Shown here piece by piece: positions 37,260 to 46,500 of a DNA stretch of 64,000 nt. Position numbers and translations under genes: made by a program. The stretch's first letter is position 1, and each line of letters begins with the position of its first letter. This DNA comes from Bosea sp. 124 (GTDB lineage Bacteria; Pseudomonadota; Alphaproteobacteria; Rhizobiales; Beijerinckiaceae). The notes under the pieces were generated by a model. The model saw only the letters and a list, made by a program, of their open reading frames with translations, was not told where the DNA came from and made no database searches. The DNA is taken from contig NZ_PZZM01000001.1 in the NCBI RefSeq assembly GCF_003046175.1, positions 1,187,001 through 1,251,000 on the forward strand. Direction: 5' to 3'.

Positions 37260-38915
37260 TCAGTTCAGGACGGGCGCCGCCCGCCGCGCGATCGCCTGAA
37301 GATCGACGCCCTGCGGCAGCGAGCCGAAATGGCCGGACCAGCCGCCTGCCAGCCGCGACGCGACGAAGGCATCGGCAAGCGCATGCGGGGCATGGCGGAT
37401 CAGCAAGGAGGCCTGGAGCGCCAGCGCCATCCGCTCGACGAAACGCCTGGCCAGATGCTCGTGGCGCAGCACGTCGACGAGGTCGGCTTCGAGTTCGACG
37501 AGAAAGGCGTCATAGCGCGGGTCGTTGCCGCGCGCGGCGCGCAACTCGTCGAGCAGCGCCGGCACGCAATCCGGATAGCGGCGGATCGAACGCAGCACGT
37601 CGAGGCAGACGACATTGCCCGTGCCCTCCCAGATGCCGTTGAGCGGGGCTTCCCGATAGAGCCGCGCCATCAGGTGATCCTCGATGAAGCCGTTGCCGCC
37701 ATGGCATTCGAGCGCCTCGGCCACGACCGGCGTCACGCGCCGGCAATTCCAGTATTTCGCGATCGGCGCGCCGATCCGCCCGAGCAGCTTTTCCTGCTCG
37801 CTGCCCTCCTCGCGGTCGAGCGCATGGACGAAGCGGAAGGCTAGCCAGGCCGCCGCCTCGACCTCGACCGAGAGGTCGGCGATGACGCTGGTCATGATCG
37901 GCTGGTCGATCAGCGCCTTCTGGAAGGCGCGGCGATGTGCGGTGTGGTGGGCGGCCTGGGCCAGAGCATGGCGCATCAACCCGGCCGAACCGACGGCGAA
38001 ATCGAGCCTCGTATAGTGGTTCATCTCCAGCCCGGCGCGGATGCCGTGGCCGGGTTCGCCGATGAGATGGGCGATCACGCCGCGGAATTCGACCTCGGAG
38101 GAGGCGTTCGACCTGTTGCCGCATTTGTCCTTGAGGCGCTGGATGTGCAGCCGATTGCGCGTGCCGTCCGGCAGCCAGCCCGGCACGACGAAGCAGGAGA
38201 CGCCTTCCTCCGTCCGCGCCAGCGTCAGGAACACGTCGGAATGCGGGACCGAGAAGAACCATTTGTGGCCGACGAGCGAATAGGTGCCATCGGAATTCCG
38301 GGTGGCGACGGTCTGGGTCTGGCGCAGGTCGGAGCCGCCCTGCTTCTCCGTCATCGCCATGCCGACCGTACCGCCGCGCTTCAGCGCGGCCGGGAGCGGG
38401 CGCGGATCGTAGTCGCCGGAGGTGATCAGCCGGCCATATTCGGCCCAGCGCGCGGGATCGCGGTGCAGCACGGGAATCGCCGAATAGGTCATGCCGAGCG
38501 GGCAGCAGATGCCGTTCTCGCCCTGGTTCCAGAGATAGGAGACCGCCGCGCGGGCGACCTGCGCGCCGGGGCGTGGCTGCGTCCAGCACAGCGAATGGAA
38601 GCCGTCGCGCATCGCCAGCGCCATCAGCTCGTGCCAGGCCGGATGGAACTCGATCTGGTCGACGCGCCGGCCCCAGCGATCATGACTGCGCAGCTCCGGC
38701 AGGCTGCGATTGGCCTGCCGGGCGAGATCCTGCACCGCTTGCGAACCGACATGCTCCCCGACCGCGCCGGCCTGCCCGGCAAACCAGCCGGCCCCGAAGA
38801 CATCGAGGATGCGGCCCAGCGCCGGATCGGCGGCGAAGGCATCGTAACCGGCCAGGGCGGGCGCCTGGTTCAGCACCTCGTGGGTATCGTAGCCGTGGGG
38901 GTCGAACGCGGTCAT
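37260..38915 (-). CDS. AidB-like acyl-CoA dehydrogenase
   Basis: A 551-residue flavoprotein of the acyl-CoA dehydrogenase superfamily. Its length and N-terminal extension (FDPHGYDTHEVLNQAPALAG) and the segments LCWTQPRPGAQVARAAVSYL, GMAMTEKQGGSDLRQTQT and ALECHGGNGFIEDHLMARLY match the AidB group, linked to the alkylation-damage response in E. coli. Others in this family act on branched acyl-CoAs, so function is not certain. Its start overlaps the tetR stop by 4 bp (ATGA), so it is co-transcribed with that regulator. It interrupts the cob locus and has no evident role in it. Confidence 0.88.
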   Translation of the reverse strand: MTAFDPHGYDTHEVLNQAPALAGYDAFAADPALGRILDVFGAGWFAGQAGAVGEHVGSQAVQDLARQANRSLPELRSHDRWGRRVDQIEFHPAWHELMALAMRDGFHSLCWTQPRPGAQVARAAVSYLWNQGENGICCPLGMTYSAIPVLHRDPARWAEYGRLITSGDYDPRPLPAALKRGGTVGMAMTEKQGGSDLRQTQTVATRNSDGTYSLVGHKWFFSVPHSDVFLTLARTEEGVSCFVVPGWLPDGTRNRLHIQRLKDKCGNRSNASSEVEFRGVIAHLIGEPGHGIRAGLEMNHYTRLDFAVGSAGLMRHALAQAAHHTAHRRAFQKALIDQPIMTSVIADLSVEVEAAAWLAFRFVHALDREEGSEQEKLLGRIGAPIAKYWNCRRVTPVVAEALECHGGNGFIEDHLMARLYREAPLNGIWEGTGNVVCLDVLRSIRRYPDCVPALLDELRAARGNDPRYDAFLVELEADLVDVLRHEHLARRFVERMALALQASLLIRHAPHALADAFVASRLAGGWSGHFGSLPQGVDLQAIARRAAPVLN

Positions 38916-39529
38916 GAGGTCTGTCCTTCATGGGAGACGAGCGCGGCGAGGGAGAGGTCGGCGAGGGCCGCGGCGATCTGGCGTCCGCGCTGCGGGGTGA
39001 TCGGGCGTTCGGGCGAGAGCGGGCCGATCAGCGCCTCCATGAAGCCGCCGACGATCATCGCGGCGGCGGCATCCGGATCGACGGGGCGGAACGCGCCCTG
39101 CCCCTCGCCCTCGACCACCAGCGCGCGGAAGATGCCGGCGATCTGGCGCCGGTAGTCGAGGCGCGTTGCATCGACCGCAGGATCGGCCGGCTCGGCGATC
39201 ATCGACCAGGCCAGGCGCCGGTTGGCGAAGGCGCGTCTCGCGAAGGCCTCCACCGCCGCCGTCAGGCGCTCGGGGACGGGCGCGTCGCTGGCGGCGATCG
39301 CGCGCAGGACGGACAGCTCGCGGGAGGAGACCGCCGCGACGATCTCCGCCATCAGCTCGGCCTTGGACGAGAAATAGGAATAGACGCTGCCCGTCGACAC
39401 GCCGCTGGCCAAAGCGACCGCGGCGATCGAGGTCTCCTGGAAGCCGACCTCCGAGACGATCTGGCGGGCGGCGGCGAGGATCGCCTCGCGCTTGCCGTTC
39501 TTGCGTGGCTGCTTCGGGACGCCGGCCAT
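38912..39529 (-). CDS. TetR family regulator upstream of the AidB-like gene
   Basis: A 205-residue repressor. The N-terminal helix-turn-helix is REAILAAARQIVSEVGFQETS, then ASGVSTGSVYSYFSSKAELM (about residues 14-60); the rest is a helical ligand domain of the type seen in fatty-acid or acyl-CoA responsive regulators. The gene is co-transcribed with the acyl-CoA dehydrogenase that follows. A palindrome 15 bp upstream of the start is a plausible autoregulatory operator. Confidence 0.9.
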   Translation of the reverse strand: MAGVPKQPRKNGKREAILAAARQIVSEVGFQETSIAAVALASGVSTGSVYSYFSSKAELMAEIVAAVSSRELSVLRAIAASDAPVPERLTAAVEAFARRAFANRRLAWSMIAEPADPAVDATRLDYRRQIAGIFRALVVEGEGQGAFRPVDPDAAAAMIVGGFMEALIGPLSPERPITPQRGRQIAAALADLSLAALVSHEGQTS

Positions 39530-39543
39530 GAGAGTCTCGATAA

Positions 39544-39567
39544 ATTGAACCTGAATTCAAATTCAAT
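39544..39567. promoter_or_regulatory. palindromic operator candidate upstream of the tetR-aidB pair
   Basis: A 24-bp dyad: outer arms ATTGAA and TTCAAT are perfect and the centre TGAATTCA is itself a perfect palindrome, separated by CC and AA. It is AT-rich in GC-rich surroundings, directly before the tetR start, as expected for an autoregulated TetR operator. Confidence 0.6.
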
Positions 39568-39614
39568 CTGCGAGCAAAGCCAGGCCCCGTCAAGCGGACG
39601 CATGCTGCCGGTCG

Positions 39615-40226
39615 CTAGAACTCGATTCCGACCTGCGCCTTCACCCCGGCGGCGAAATGGTGCTTCACCAGCGTCATCTCAGTGACGAGGTCGGCGGCCT
39701 CGATCAGCTCCGGCTTGGCGTTGCGGCCGGTGACGACGATGTGCAGGTCCCGCCGGCGGGCGCGGAGGGTGGCGACGACATCGGCCAGCGGCAGGTAGTC
39801 ATAGCGCAGCGCGATGTTGAGCTCGTCCAGCACGATCAGGCGGATCGTCTCGTCGGCCATGAGCTCCTTCGCCTTGTCGAAGGCGCGGCCGGCGGCGGCG
39901 ATGTCGCGGGCCTTGTCCTGCGTCTCCCAGGTGAAGCCCTCGCCCATGGTGTGCCAGGCAATCTGGTCACCGAACGTCTCGAGCGCCTTGCGCTCGCCGG
40001 TCTCCCAGGCCCCCTTGATGAACTGCACCACGCCGACGCGCCAGCCATGGCCGAGGGCGCGCAGCACGAGCCCGAAGGCGGCCGTCGACTTGCCCTTGCC
40101 CGGCCCGCTGTTGACGATGAGAAGTCCCTTCTCGACCGTCTTGGCGGCGACCTCGGCATCCTGCACCGCCTTGCGCTTTGCCATCTTCGCCTTGTGGCGG
40201 GCGGCGTCGTCGATCTCGGTCGTCAT
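39615..40226 (-). CDS. cobO: cob(I)yrinic acid a,c-diamide adenosyltransferase
   Basis: A 203-residue CobA/CobO/BtuR-type ATP:corrinoid adenosyltransferase that adds the 5'-deoxyadenosyl group to Co(I) corrinoids. The P-loop is NSGPGKGKSTAAFGLVLRA (around residue 38), followed by VGVVQFIKGAWETGERKAL, a LIVLDELNIALRYDYL strand, and VVTGRNAKPELIEAADLVTEM. The N-terminal helix is basic and binds the corrin. It lies just downstream of cobU on the minus strand and both may be read from one promoter. Confidence 0.96.
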   Translation of the reverse strand: MTTEIDDAARHKAKMAKRKAVQDAEVAAKTVEKGLLIVNSGPGKGKSTAAFGLVLRALGHGWRVGVVQFIKGAWETGERKALETFGDQIAWHTMGEGFTWETQDKARDIAAAGRAFDKAKELMADETIRLIVLDELNIALRYDYLPLADVVATLRARRRDLHIVVTGRNAKPELIEAADLVTEMTLVKHHFAAGVKAQVGIEF

Positions 40227-40259
40227 CTCGTCCTCACTTTACGCCTTCACTTCACGGTT

Positions 40260-40778
40260 TCACTTCACCTGCATCGGCAGGCCGGCGACCATGAAGACCA
40301 CCCGGCCGGCCCGGGCCGCGATCGCCTGGTGCAGCCGGCCGGCCTCGTCGCGAAATCGCCGCGCCAGCGCATTATCCGGCACGATGCCGAGCCCGACCTC
40401 GTTGGAGACGAGCACGACCGGCCCGGAGGCCCGCTCGCAGGCCGCGATCAGGGCCGCGGCGGCGGCGGCCGTGTCGTGCTCTGCCAGAATCAGGTTGGTC
40501 AGCCAGAGCGTCAGGCAATCGACCAGCACCGGCCGCCCGACCGGAAGCCCGGCCATCGCCCCGGGCAGCTCGAGCGGCGCATCCTGCGTGATCCATTGCT
40601 CCGGGCGACGCGCGCGGTGCTCGGCGATGCGGTCGCGCATCTCGTCATCCCGGGCCTGCGCGGTCGCGATGTAGCTCCAGGGCGGCGGCAGCGCCTCGAT
40701 CAGCGCCTCGGCATGGCGGCTCTTGCCCGAGCGGGCGCCACCGAGGACGAGGGTGAGATGTGCAATGTCTGCGGTCAT
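40260..40778 (-). CDS. cobU: adenosylcobinamide kinase / adenosylcobinamide-phosphate guanylyltransferase
   Basis: A 172-residue bifunctional enzyme (CobP in alphaproteobacterial naming) that phosphorylates adenosylcobinamide and then transfers GMP, activating it for lower-ligand attachment. The P-loop is LVLGGARSGKSRHAEAL near residue 10; other motifs are YIATAQARDDEMRDRIAEHR (guanylylated His in this region), VLVDCLTLWLTNL and LVSNEVGLGIVPDNALARRFRD. It is followed after 33 bp by cobO. A palindromic repeat separates its 5' end from the cobalamin riboswitch. Confidence 0.96.
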   Translation of the reverse strand: MTADIAHLTLVLGGARSGKSRHAEALIEALPPPWSYIATAQARDDEMRDRIAEHRARRPEQWITQDAPLELPGAMAGLPVGRPVLVDCLTLWLTNLILAEHDTAAAAAALIAACERASGPVVLVSNEVGLGIVPDNALARRFRDEAGRLHQAIAARAGRVVFMVAGLPMQVK

Positions 40779-40799
40779 GTCGGGTGGCCATGAGACCAG

Positions 40800-40903
40800 C
40801 CCTCATCCTGAGGAGCGGACGCCAGTCCGCGTCTCGGAGGATGCTCCAGAGCACGCCGGACCATCCTTCGAGACGCCGCTTCGCGGCTCCTCAGGATGAG
40901 GGC
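40800..40903. repeat. palindromic element, CCCTCATCCTGAGGAGC family (intergenic copy 1)
   Basis: A 104-bp element whose ends are inverted copies (CCCTCATCCTGAGGAGC and GCTCCTCAGGATGAGGG). The inner part holds the conserved CGTCTCGGAGGATGCTCC and CCATCCTTCGAGACGCCGC. Related copies are inside cobN (44988) and before bluB (55594). It lies between cobU and the riboswitch; a promoter role is possible but not shown. Confidence 0.85.
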
Positions 40904-40959
40904 TCGGATGGAAGCGAGGCAACTGCATTGCACAGCCCACCGCACATGGCTAATGATCT

Positions 40960-41125
40960 CCGAGACGGTGCCTCCGCAAGGAGGTGAAAAGGGAACGCGG
41001 TGCGATACCGCGGCTGCCCCCGCAACTGTAAGCGGCGAGTTTCGCGCCATCGGCCACTGGGAGCGATCCCGGGAAGGCGGTGCGAAACGCTAGGACCCGC
41101 GAGCCAGGAGACCTGCCGTCGTCTG
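40960..41125 (+). promoter_or_regulatory. cobalamin (B12) riboswitch
   Basis: The stretch shows the conserved order of the class: GGTGCC with a TCCGCAAGGA hairpin, TGAAAAGGGAACGCGGTGCG, the core GCTGCCCCCGCAACTGTAAGCGG, CACTGGG, CGGGAAGG, and the B12 box GCGAGCCAGGAGACCTGCC (41100-41118). It lies 48 bp before cbtB in the same direction, so adenosylcobalamin should switch off translation or transcription of cobalt uptake and the cob genes behind it. Boundaries are approximate. Confidence 0.95.
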
Positions 41126-41172
41126 ATCCGCATTTCCAACAGGCCGCCGGCGGGGCGGCCAGGAGAACAACG

Positions 41173-41349
41173 ATGAATACGGTTTCGGTTTCCCCCTCTC
41201 AGGCCAGCGTCTCCGAACGCGCCAAGGCCGTCGCGGCAGCGCTCGTGCTCGGCTTCGTGCTGGTCTACACGGTCGGATTCGCGGCGTCGGCCAGCGTTCA
41301 CAACGCGGCCCATGACACGCGTCACGGCCTCGCCTTTCCCTGCCACTGA
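41173..41349 (+). CDS. cbtB: CbtB cobalt transporter subunit
   Basis: A 58-residue membrane protein with one transmembrane helix (AKAVAAALVLGFVLVYTVGFA) and a histidine-rich C-terminus (HNAAHDTRHGLAFPCH) that likely binds cobalt. CbtB and CbtA form a predicted cobalt uptake system found behind B12 riboswitches, as here. The ATG has an AGGAGAAC site 5 nt upstream. cbtA follows after 12 bp. Confidence 0.95.
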   Translation: MNTVSVSPSQASVSERAKAVAAALVLGFVLVYTVGFAASASVHNAAHDTRHGLAFPCH

Positions 41350-41361
41350 GGGAAAGACATC

Positions 41362-42093
41362 ATGGTCAATCGTGTTCTCACGGTCAGTCTTCTGGCCGGG
41401 CTTCTGGCTGGGCTCATCGTCGCCGCTCTCCAGCATGTCACCACCACCCCGCTGATCCTCAAGGCCGAGACCTATGAGGCCGCGCTGCGCGCGGTCGCGC
41501 CGTCGCAAGCCGCCTTCTCCGGTGAAGCGAAGATCATTCTCGCGCATGGCGCGGAAAACCATGGCGAGCACGCCGAATGGAAGCCGCAGGACGGCCTGCA
41601 GCGGACGCTCTTCACCACGCTGGTGACCGTCGCCACCGCGATCGGCTTCGCCGCCCTGCTGCTGGCCGGGATGATCGCCGCCAATGACGACATCGACGAG
41701 CGCCGGGCGCTGATCTGGGCGGCCTGCGGGTTTCTCGCCTTCGGCCTCGTGCCGGCGATGGGGCTGGCGCCCGAACTGCCCGGCGCCGCCTCGGCCGCGC
41801 TCGAACAGCGCCAGCTCTGGTGGATCGTCACCGCGCTGGTGACCGCGGGCGGGCTCTTCGTCTTCCTGCGGATGGAGGCGCCCTGGCTGCGCGCTCTGGC
41901 CGTGCTGGCGATGCTGGTGCCTCACATCGTCGGAGCGCCGCATCCGGCTGCGCCGGAGAGCAAGGTGCCCGCCGAGGTCGCCGCTCATTTCGCCGCGCTC
42001 TCGCTGGCGATCCAGGCCGCGCTCTGGCTCGCCACCGGCTTCGCCGTGGGCCGGCTCTGGCCCTGGTTCGCCCGCCGCGCAGAGGCGCGGTGA
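41362..42093 (+). CDS. cbtA: CbtA cobalt transporter
   Basis: A 243-residue inner-membrane protein with about five to six helices, predicted cobalt permease of the CbtAB system. It starts with a helix (VLTVSLLAGLLAGLIVAAL) and contains loops with His (ILAHGAENHGEHAEWKPQDG) and the family segment AACGFLAFGLVPAMGLAPELPG, then VPHIVGAPHPAAPESKVPAEVAAHFAA. It is read in one operon with cbtB and the DUF1636 gene, under the riboswitch. Confidence 0.94.
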   Translation: MVNRVLTVSLLAGLLAGLIVAALQHVTTTPLILKAETYEAALRAVAPSQAAFSGEAKIILAHGAENHGEHAEWKPQDGLQRTLFTTLVTVATAIGFAALLLAGMIAANDDIDERRALIWAACGFLAFGLVPAMGLAPELPGAASAALEQRQLWWIVTALVTAGGLFVFLRMEAPWLRALAVLAMLVPHIVGAPHPAAPESKVPAEVAAHFAALSLAIQAALWLATGFAVGRLWPWFARRAEAR

Positions 42094-42110
42094 CGGGGAA
42101 GGCCGGCGCC

Positions 42111-42500
42111 ATGTCCGAAGGCGATCTCACCATCCATGTCTGCACGGCCTGCAGGCGTGTCCGCGAGGATTTGCCGGATGGTTTCGACCAGCCGGGAACG
42201 GCGCTCGCGGAAGCGCTGACGCAGCGCCTCGCCGACGGCGCGCCCGGCATCACGGTCGTCACGGCGGAATGCCTCGCCGTCTGCAAGCGGCCCTGCACCA
42301 TCGCGCTCGCAGCCGATGGCAAATGGACCTACCTGATCGGTGATCTCGACACCGAAACCCATCTCGACGACATCGTCGGCGCGGCGACGGCCTATGCCGC
42401 CAGCGCCAACGGCATCGTTCCCTGGAAAGAGCGCCCGCCCTGCTTCCGCAAGGGCGTGGTCGCACGCGTGCCGCCCATGCCGGCGCGCCAGCAAGGATGA
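42111..42500 (+). CDS. DUF1636 cysteine-rich (ferredoxin-like) protein
   Basis: A 129-residue protein of the DUF1636 family with a thioredoxin-like [2Fe-2S] ferredoxin pattern: CTACRR near the start and AECLAVCKRPC in the middle give about five cysteines. Members occur beside cobalamin genes and might bind metal or supply electrons for corrin chemistry, but no activity is established. It sits between cbtA (17 bp) and cobW (4 bp) and ends KGVVARVPPMPARQQG. Confidence 0.88.
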   Translation: MSEGDLTIHVCTACRRVREDLPDGFDQPGTALAEALTQRLADGAPGITVVTAECLAVCKRPCTIALAADGKWTYLIGDLDTETHLDDIVGAATAYAASANGIVPWKERPPCFRKGVVARVPPMPARQQG

Positions 42501-42504
42501 CATC

Positions 42505-43569
42505 ATGACCGCCCCGCAGAGCCCGGCCCCGGGCAAAATGGCTCTCGACAAAATCCCCTGCACCATCGTCACCGGCTTTCTCGGTGCCGGGAAGACGACG
42601 CTGGTGCGCCATCTGCTCGAAAACGCCCAGGGCAAGCGCCTCGCCGTGCTCGTCAACGAATTCGGCGATCTCGGCTTCGACGGCGAATTCCTCAAGGGCT
42701 GCGGCATTTCCGGCTGCACCGAGGAGGATGTCGTCGAACTGCCGAACGGCTGCATCTGCTGCACGGTGGCCGATGATTTCGTGCCGGCGCTGGAAAAGCT
42801 GCTGAACCGCGCCAACCCCCCCGATCATATCCTGATCGAGACCTCGGGGCTCGCCTTGCCGAAGCCGCTGGTCCAGGCCTTCAACTGGCCGGCGATCCGC
42901 GCCCGCGTCACGGTCGACGGTGTCATCGCCGTGGTCGACGGGCCGGCCGTCGCCGAGGGCCAGTTCGCCGACGATCCGGAGGCGATGGCCGCGCAAGCGG
43001 CGCAGGATGCTTCCGTCGAGCACGACAACCCGCTCGAGGAGGTGTTCGAGGACCAGATCCTCTGCGCCGACCTGATCTTGCTCAACAAGAGCGACCTGAT
43101 CGGCGAAGCGGACCGGACCCGCGTCAAGGCCGAGATCGCCGCGCATCTGCCCAAGGCGATCAAGATCGTCGAGACCAGCCATGGCAAGGTCGAGCCGGCG
43201 CTGATCGTCGGTCTGGGCGCGGCAGCCGAGGCCGATCTCGCCGCGCGGCCCTCGCATCACGGCGAGGGCGAGGATCACGACCATGACGATTTCGACTCGG
43301 TCGCGGTCGCCCTGCCGGATGGGCTCTCGCCCGAGGCGCTCTCGGCCCGCATCGCCAAAGCCGCCGAAGCCGATGGCGTGCTGCGGCTGAAGGGCTTCGC
43401 CAGCGTGCCGGGCAAGCCGATGCGGCTCGTCGTGCAGGGCGTCGGCCGGCGCGTCAGCCATCATTTCGACCGGGCCTGGTCCGCTGGCGAAGCCCGCGAC
43501 GGCAAGCTCACCGTGATCGGGCTCAAGGGCTTCGACCTCAAGGCCGTGGAGACCGCGCTCGCGGGCTGA
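42505..43569 (+). CDS. cobW: cobalamin biosynthesis protein CobW
   Basis: A 354-residue G3E GTPase thought to deliver cobalt to the CobN chelatase. It has Walker [10 protein letters not shown], the metal motif CICC in PNGCICCTVADD, the LIETSGLALPKP switch, a complete NKSD base-recognition motif (LILLNKSDLIG) and a His/Asp-rich loop (HHGEGEDHDHDDFD near residues 252-265) for metal binding, then the CobW C-terminal domain. The ATG at 42505 is chosen over earlier ones, which lie in the previous gene. It directly precedes cobN, its expected partner. Confidence 0.95.
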   Translation: MTAPQSPAPGKMALDKIPCTIVTGFLGAGKTTLVRHLLENAQGKRLAVLVNEFGDLGFDGEFLKGCGISGCTEEDVVELPNGCICCTVADDFVPALEKLLNRANPPDHILIETSGLALPKPLVQAFNWPAIRARVTVDGVIAVVDGPAVAEGQFADDPEAMAAQAAQDASVEHDNPLEEVFEDQILCADLILLNKSDLIGEADRTRVKAEIAAHLPKAIKIVETSHGKVEPALIVGLGAAAEADLAARPSHHGEGEDHDHDDFDSVAVALPDGLSPEALSARIAKAAEADGVLRLKGFASVPGKPMRLVVQGVGRRVSHHFDRAWSAGEARDGKLTVIGLKGFDLKAVETALAG

Positions 43570-43591
43570 CAGCGCGGCGCGAAGGATTGCC

Positions 43592-46500
43592 ATGCATCTT
43601 CTCCCGACCAGCGAGGTCAGGCTCGACGACGGCGAGGACGCCGTCGATCTCGGCCTGCCGCCGGGAGATGTGCTGGTGCTGTCCTATGCCGACAGCGACC
43701 TTTCGGCGCTGGCGGCGGCCATGTTCCCTTCCCCCCGCTTGCGGTGGGGAAGGGTTAGGGATGGGGGGCCGGAAAGCCCGAGCACTGTCCTCGATCGTCT
43801 GGCCGAGCGGCACTGCCCCCCACCCCAACCCTCCCCGTCGCAAGCGGAGGGAGGGAGTGACGTTGCGCCCAATCTCTCCGTCAGGCTCGCGTCGCTGCGA
43901 CGGCTGCGGCATCCGCTCTCCATCGACCTGCTGATCGAGAAGACCGCGGCGAAGAGCCGTTTCGTGCTGGTGCGCTGCCTCGGCGGGCTGGATTACTGGC
44001 GCTACGGCATCGAGCAGCTCGGCGAAGCCTGCCGGGTGAAGGGCATCGCGCTCGCCGTGCTGCCCGGCGACGACCGGCCGGACGACAGGCTGGCGGAATA
44101 CGGCACCGTCGACAAATCCTTCGCACAGGATCTGCTGGGCTATTTCCATGCCGGCGGCGGCGCCGAGAACATGCGGCGGATGCTATGGCGGATTGCGGCC
44201 ATCCATCCGCCATCCGGTCTCGCTCCGCTGCCGCTCCCGCCGTTCTTCGCGCTCGGCGACGGCACGACTCCGACGCCCTGGCGCGAGGCGGTGGCCGCCC
44301 TGCCCGGCGACACGGCATTCGTCCCGATCCTGGTCTACCGCTCGGCTGTGAGCGCCGGCGACACGGCGCTGGGCGAAGCGCTTCGGACCGCGCTCGCCGC
44401 GCGCGGGCTTGCGCCTCTCATCCTCGCCTTGACGAGCCTGAAGGACCCGGCCGTCACGGCCGAACTCGCGGCGCTGATCGCGCTGCGCCGACCGGCCCTG
44501 ATTGTGACGACGACCGCCTTCTCAGCCCGCGAAGGCGCCGATTTCGTGCTCGACGCCGCCGATTGCCCGGTCCTGCAGGCGATGCCGGTCGGCAGCGCGC
44601 GCGATGCCTGGGCGGCGGCGTCGCGCGGGCTCTCGGCTGCCGATCTTGCCATGCAGGTCGCCCTGCCGGAATTCGACGGGCGTATCGGTGCCGTTCCGGT
44701 CGCCTTCAAGGCGGAGACGGTCGATGCCGCCACCGGACTCGCCCTCCGCCGGCTCGTGCCGGATGCGGACGGAATCGCCGCCCTCGCCGATCTCGCGAAT
44801 GGCTGGATTTCGCTCGCGGCGAAGCCCCCGGCCGAACGCAGGCTGGCGCTGGCGATGTCGGATTATCCGGCGCGCGGCGGGCGGGCCGGCTTCGCGGTCG
44901 GGCTCGATACGCCGGCGAGCGTGACGGCGATCCGGGAGGTGCTGGCGGAGGCAGGGTATGACGTCGGCATGCGCGCTCATACCCTCAGCCCTCATCCTGA
45001 GGAGCCGCGCAGCGGCGTCTCGAAGGAGGACCAGGGAGTCCCCGAGACCACTGGAGCATCCTTCGAGACGCGGACTGCGTCCGCTCCTCAGGATGAGGGC
45101 CAGAGCTTGATGCGCGCCCTCACCAACGGCCCGGCCGTTCTGGCCATCCCGCTGCCCGCCTACAGCGCCTGGCTCGCAACGATCCCCGCCGACGCCCGCG
45201 ACGCCCTCATCGCCGCCCATGGCCAGCCCGAGGCCGACCCTGCCCTCAGCGACGGCGCTTTCCGCTTCCGCGCCATCCGCGACGGCAGCCTCACCATCGC
45301 GCTGCAGCCGCCGCGCGATGCGACGCCGGACCGCAAGGCGCGCTATCACGACCCCGATGCCCCGCCCGGCCATGGCTATCTCGCCTTCTATCTGGCGCTG
45401 CGCGAGATGGCCTGCATCGATGCGCTGATCCATCTCGGCACGCATGGTACGACCGAATGGCTGCCGGGCAAGGCGGTGGCGCTGTCTTGCGCCTGCTGGC
45501 CGCGCCTCGTCACGCGCGGGCTGCCGGTGATCTACCCCTATGTCGTCGACGATCCGGGCGAAGCGGCGCCGGCGAAGCGCCGGCTCTCGGCGATCACGCT
45601 CGGCCATCTGCCGCCGCCGCTGGCCGAAACGGAGGCTGCAGGCGAGACCGCACTGTTGCGCGATCTGGTCGAGGAGTTCAGCCAAGCGCAAGTGATGGAC
45701 CCGCGCCGCGCCGATATCGTCGCAAGCGAGATCCGGGCGCGGGCCGAGGCGAGCGGGCTCGCGGAAGCCTGCGGCGTCAGCGCCGATCTTCCGATGAGCG
45801 AGGCGTTGACGCGGCTCGACGCGCATCTCTGCGACATCACCGAGATGCCGTTCCGCGACGGGCTGCACGTCTTCGGGCAATCGGCGCGGGACCCGGTCTC
45901 GGCGCAGGCCGAGCGCGATGGATTGCTGCGGGCGCTGGACGGGCGCTTCGTTCAGCCCGGCCCCGCCGGCTCGCCGCATCGCGGCCGGCCGGACGTGCTG
46001 CCGACCGGGCGCAACCTCTCGACGCTCGATCCGCGCGCCATCCCGACGCGGGCCGCGGCGCGGTTAGGGGCTCTCGCGGCGCAGGCGATTGTCGCGCGCC
46101 ATCTCCAGGACCATGGCGAGGCGCCCCGCCGGATCGTGATGGATCTCTGGGCCTCGCCGACCCTGCGCTCGGGCGGCGAGGACATCGCCCATGCGCTGGC
46201 GCTGATGGGCGTCGCCCCGCTCTGGGACGATGCCTCGACGCGGGTGACGGGGTTTTCGATCACGCCGCTGCCGAAACTCGCCTTCGCGCGGGTCGATGTC
46301 ACGCTGCGGATTTCGGGCGCCTTCCGCGACATTTTTCCGGGGCAGGTCGCACTGCTCGACGCGGCGGCACGCGCCGTTTCCGCCCTCGACGAGCCGGAGG
46401 ACTGGAACGAGCCCGCCGCCGCGCGCCGCCGTGGCGAGGCGGGACCGCGCGTGTTCGGGGCCGCGCCCGGGCGCTACGGCGCGGGAACCGCCGACCGCGC

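Larger units (their letters stand above)
40779..41172. other. intergenic region between cobU and cbtB (no gene)
   Basis: This 394-bp stretch contains the palindromic repeat at 40800-40903 and the cobalamin riboswitch at about 40960-41125. No coding sequence is supported; the open frames across it are formed by the repeat and the structured RNA. The promoters of both divergent transcripts should lie here. Confidence 0.7.

Noticed and set aside
41080..41140. Small coding sequence across the end of the cobalamin riboswitch
   Set aside because: The sequence is fully explained by the conserved B12 box; the cbtB start at 41173 has its own ribosome-binding site.
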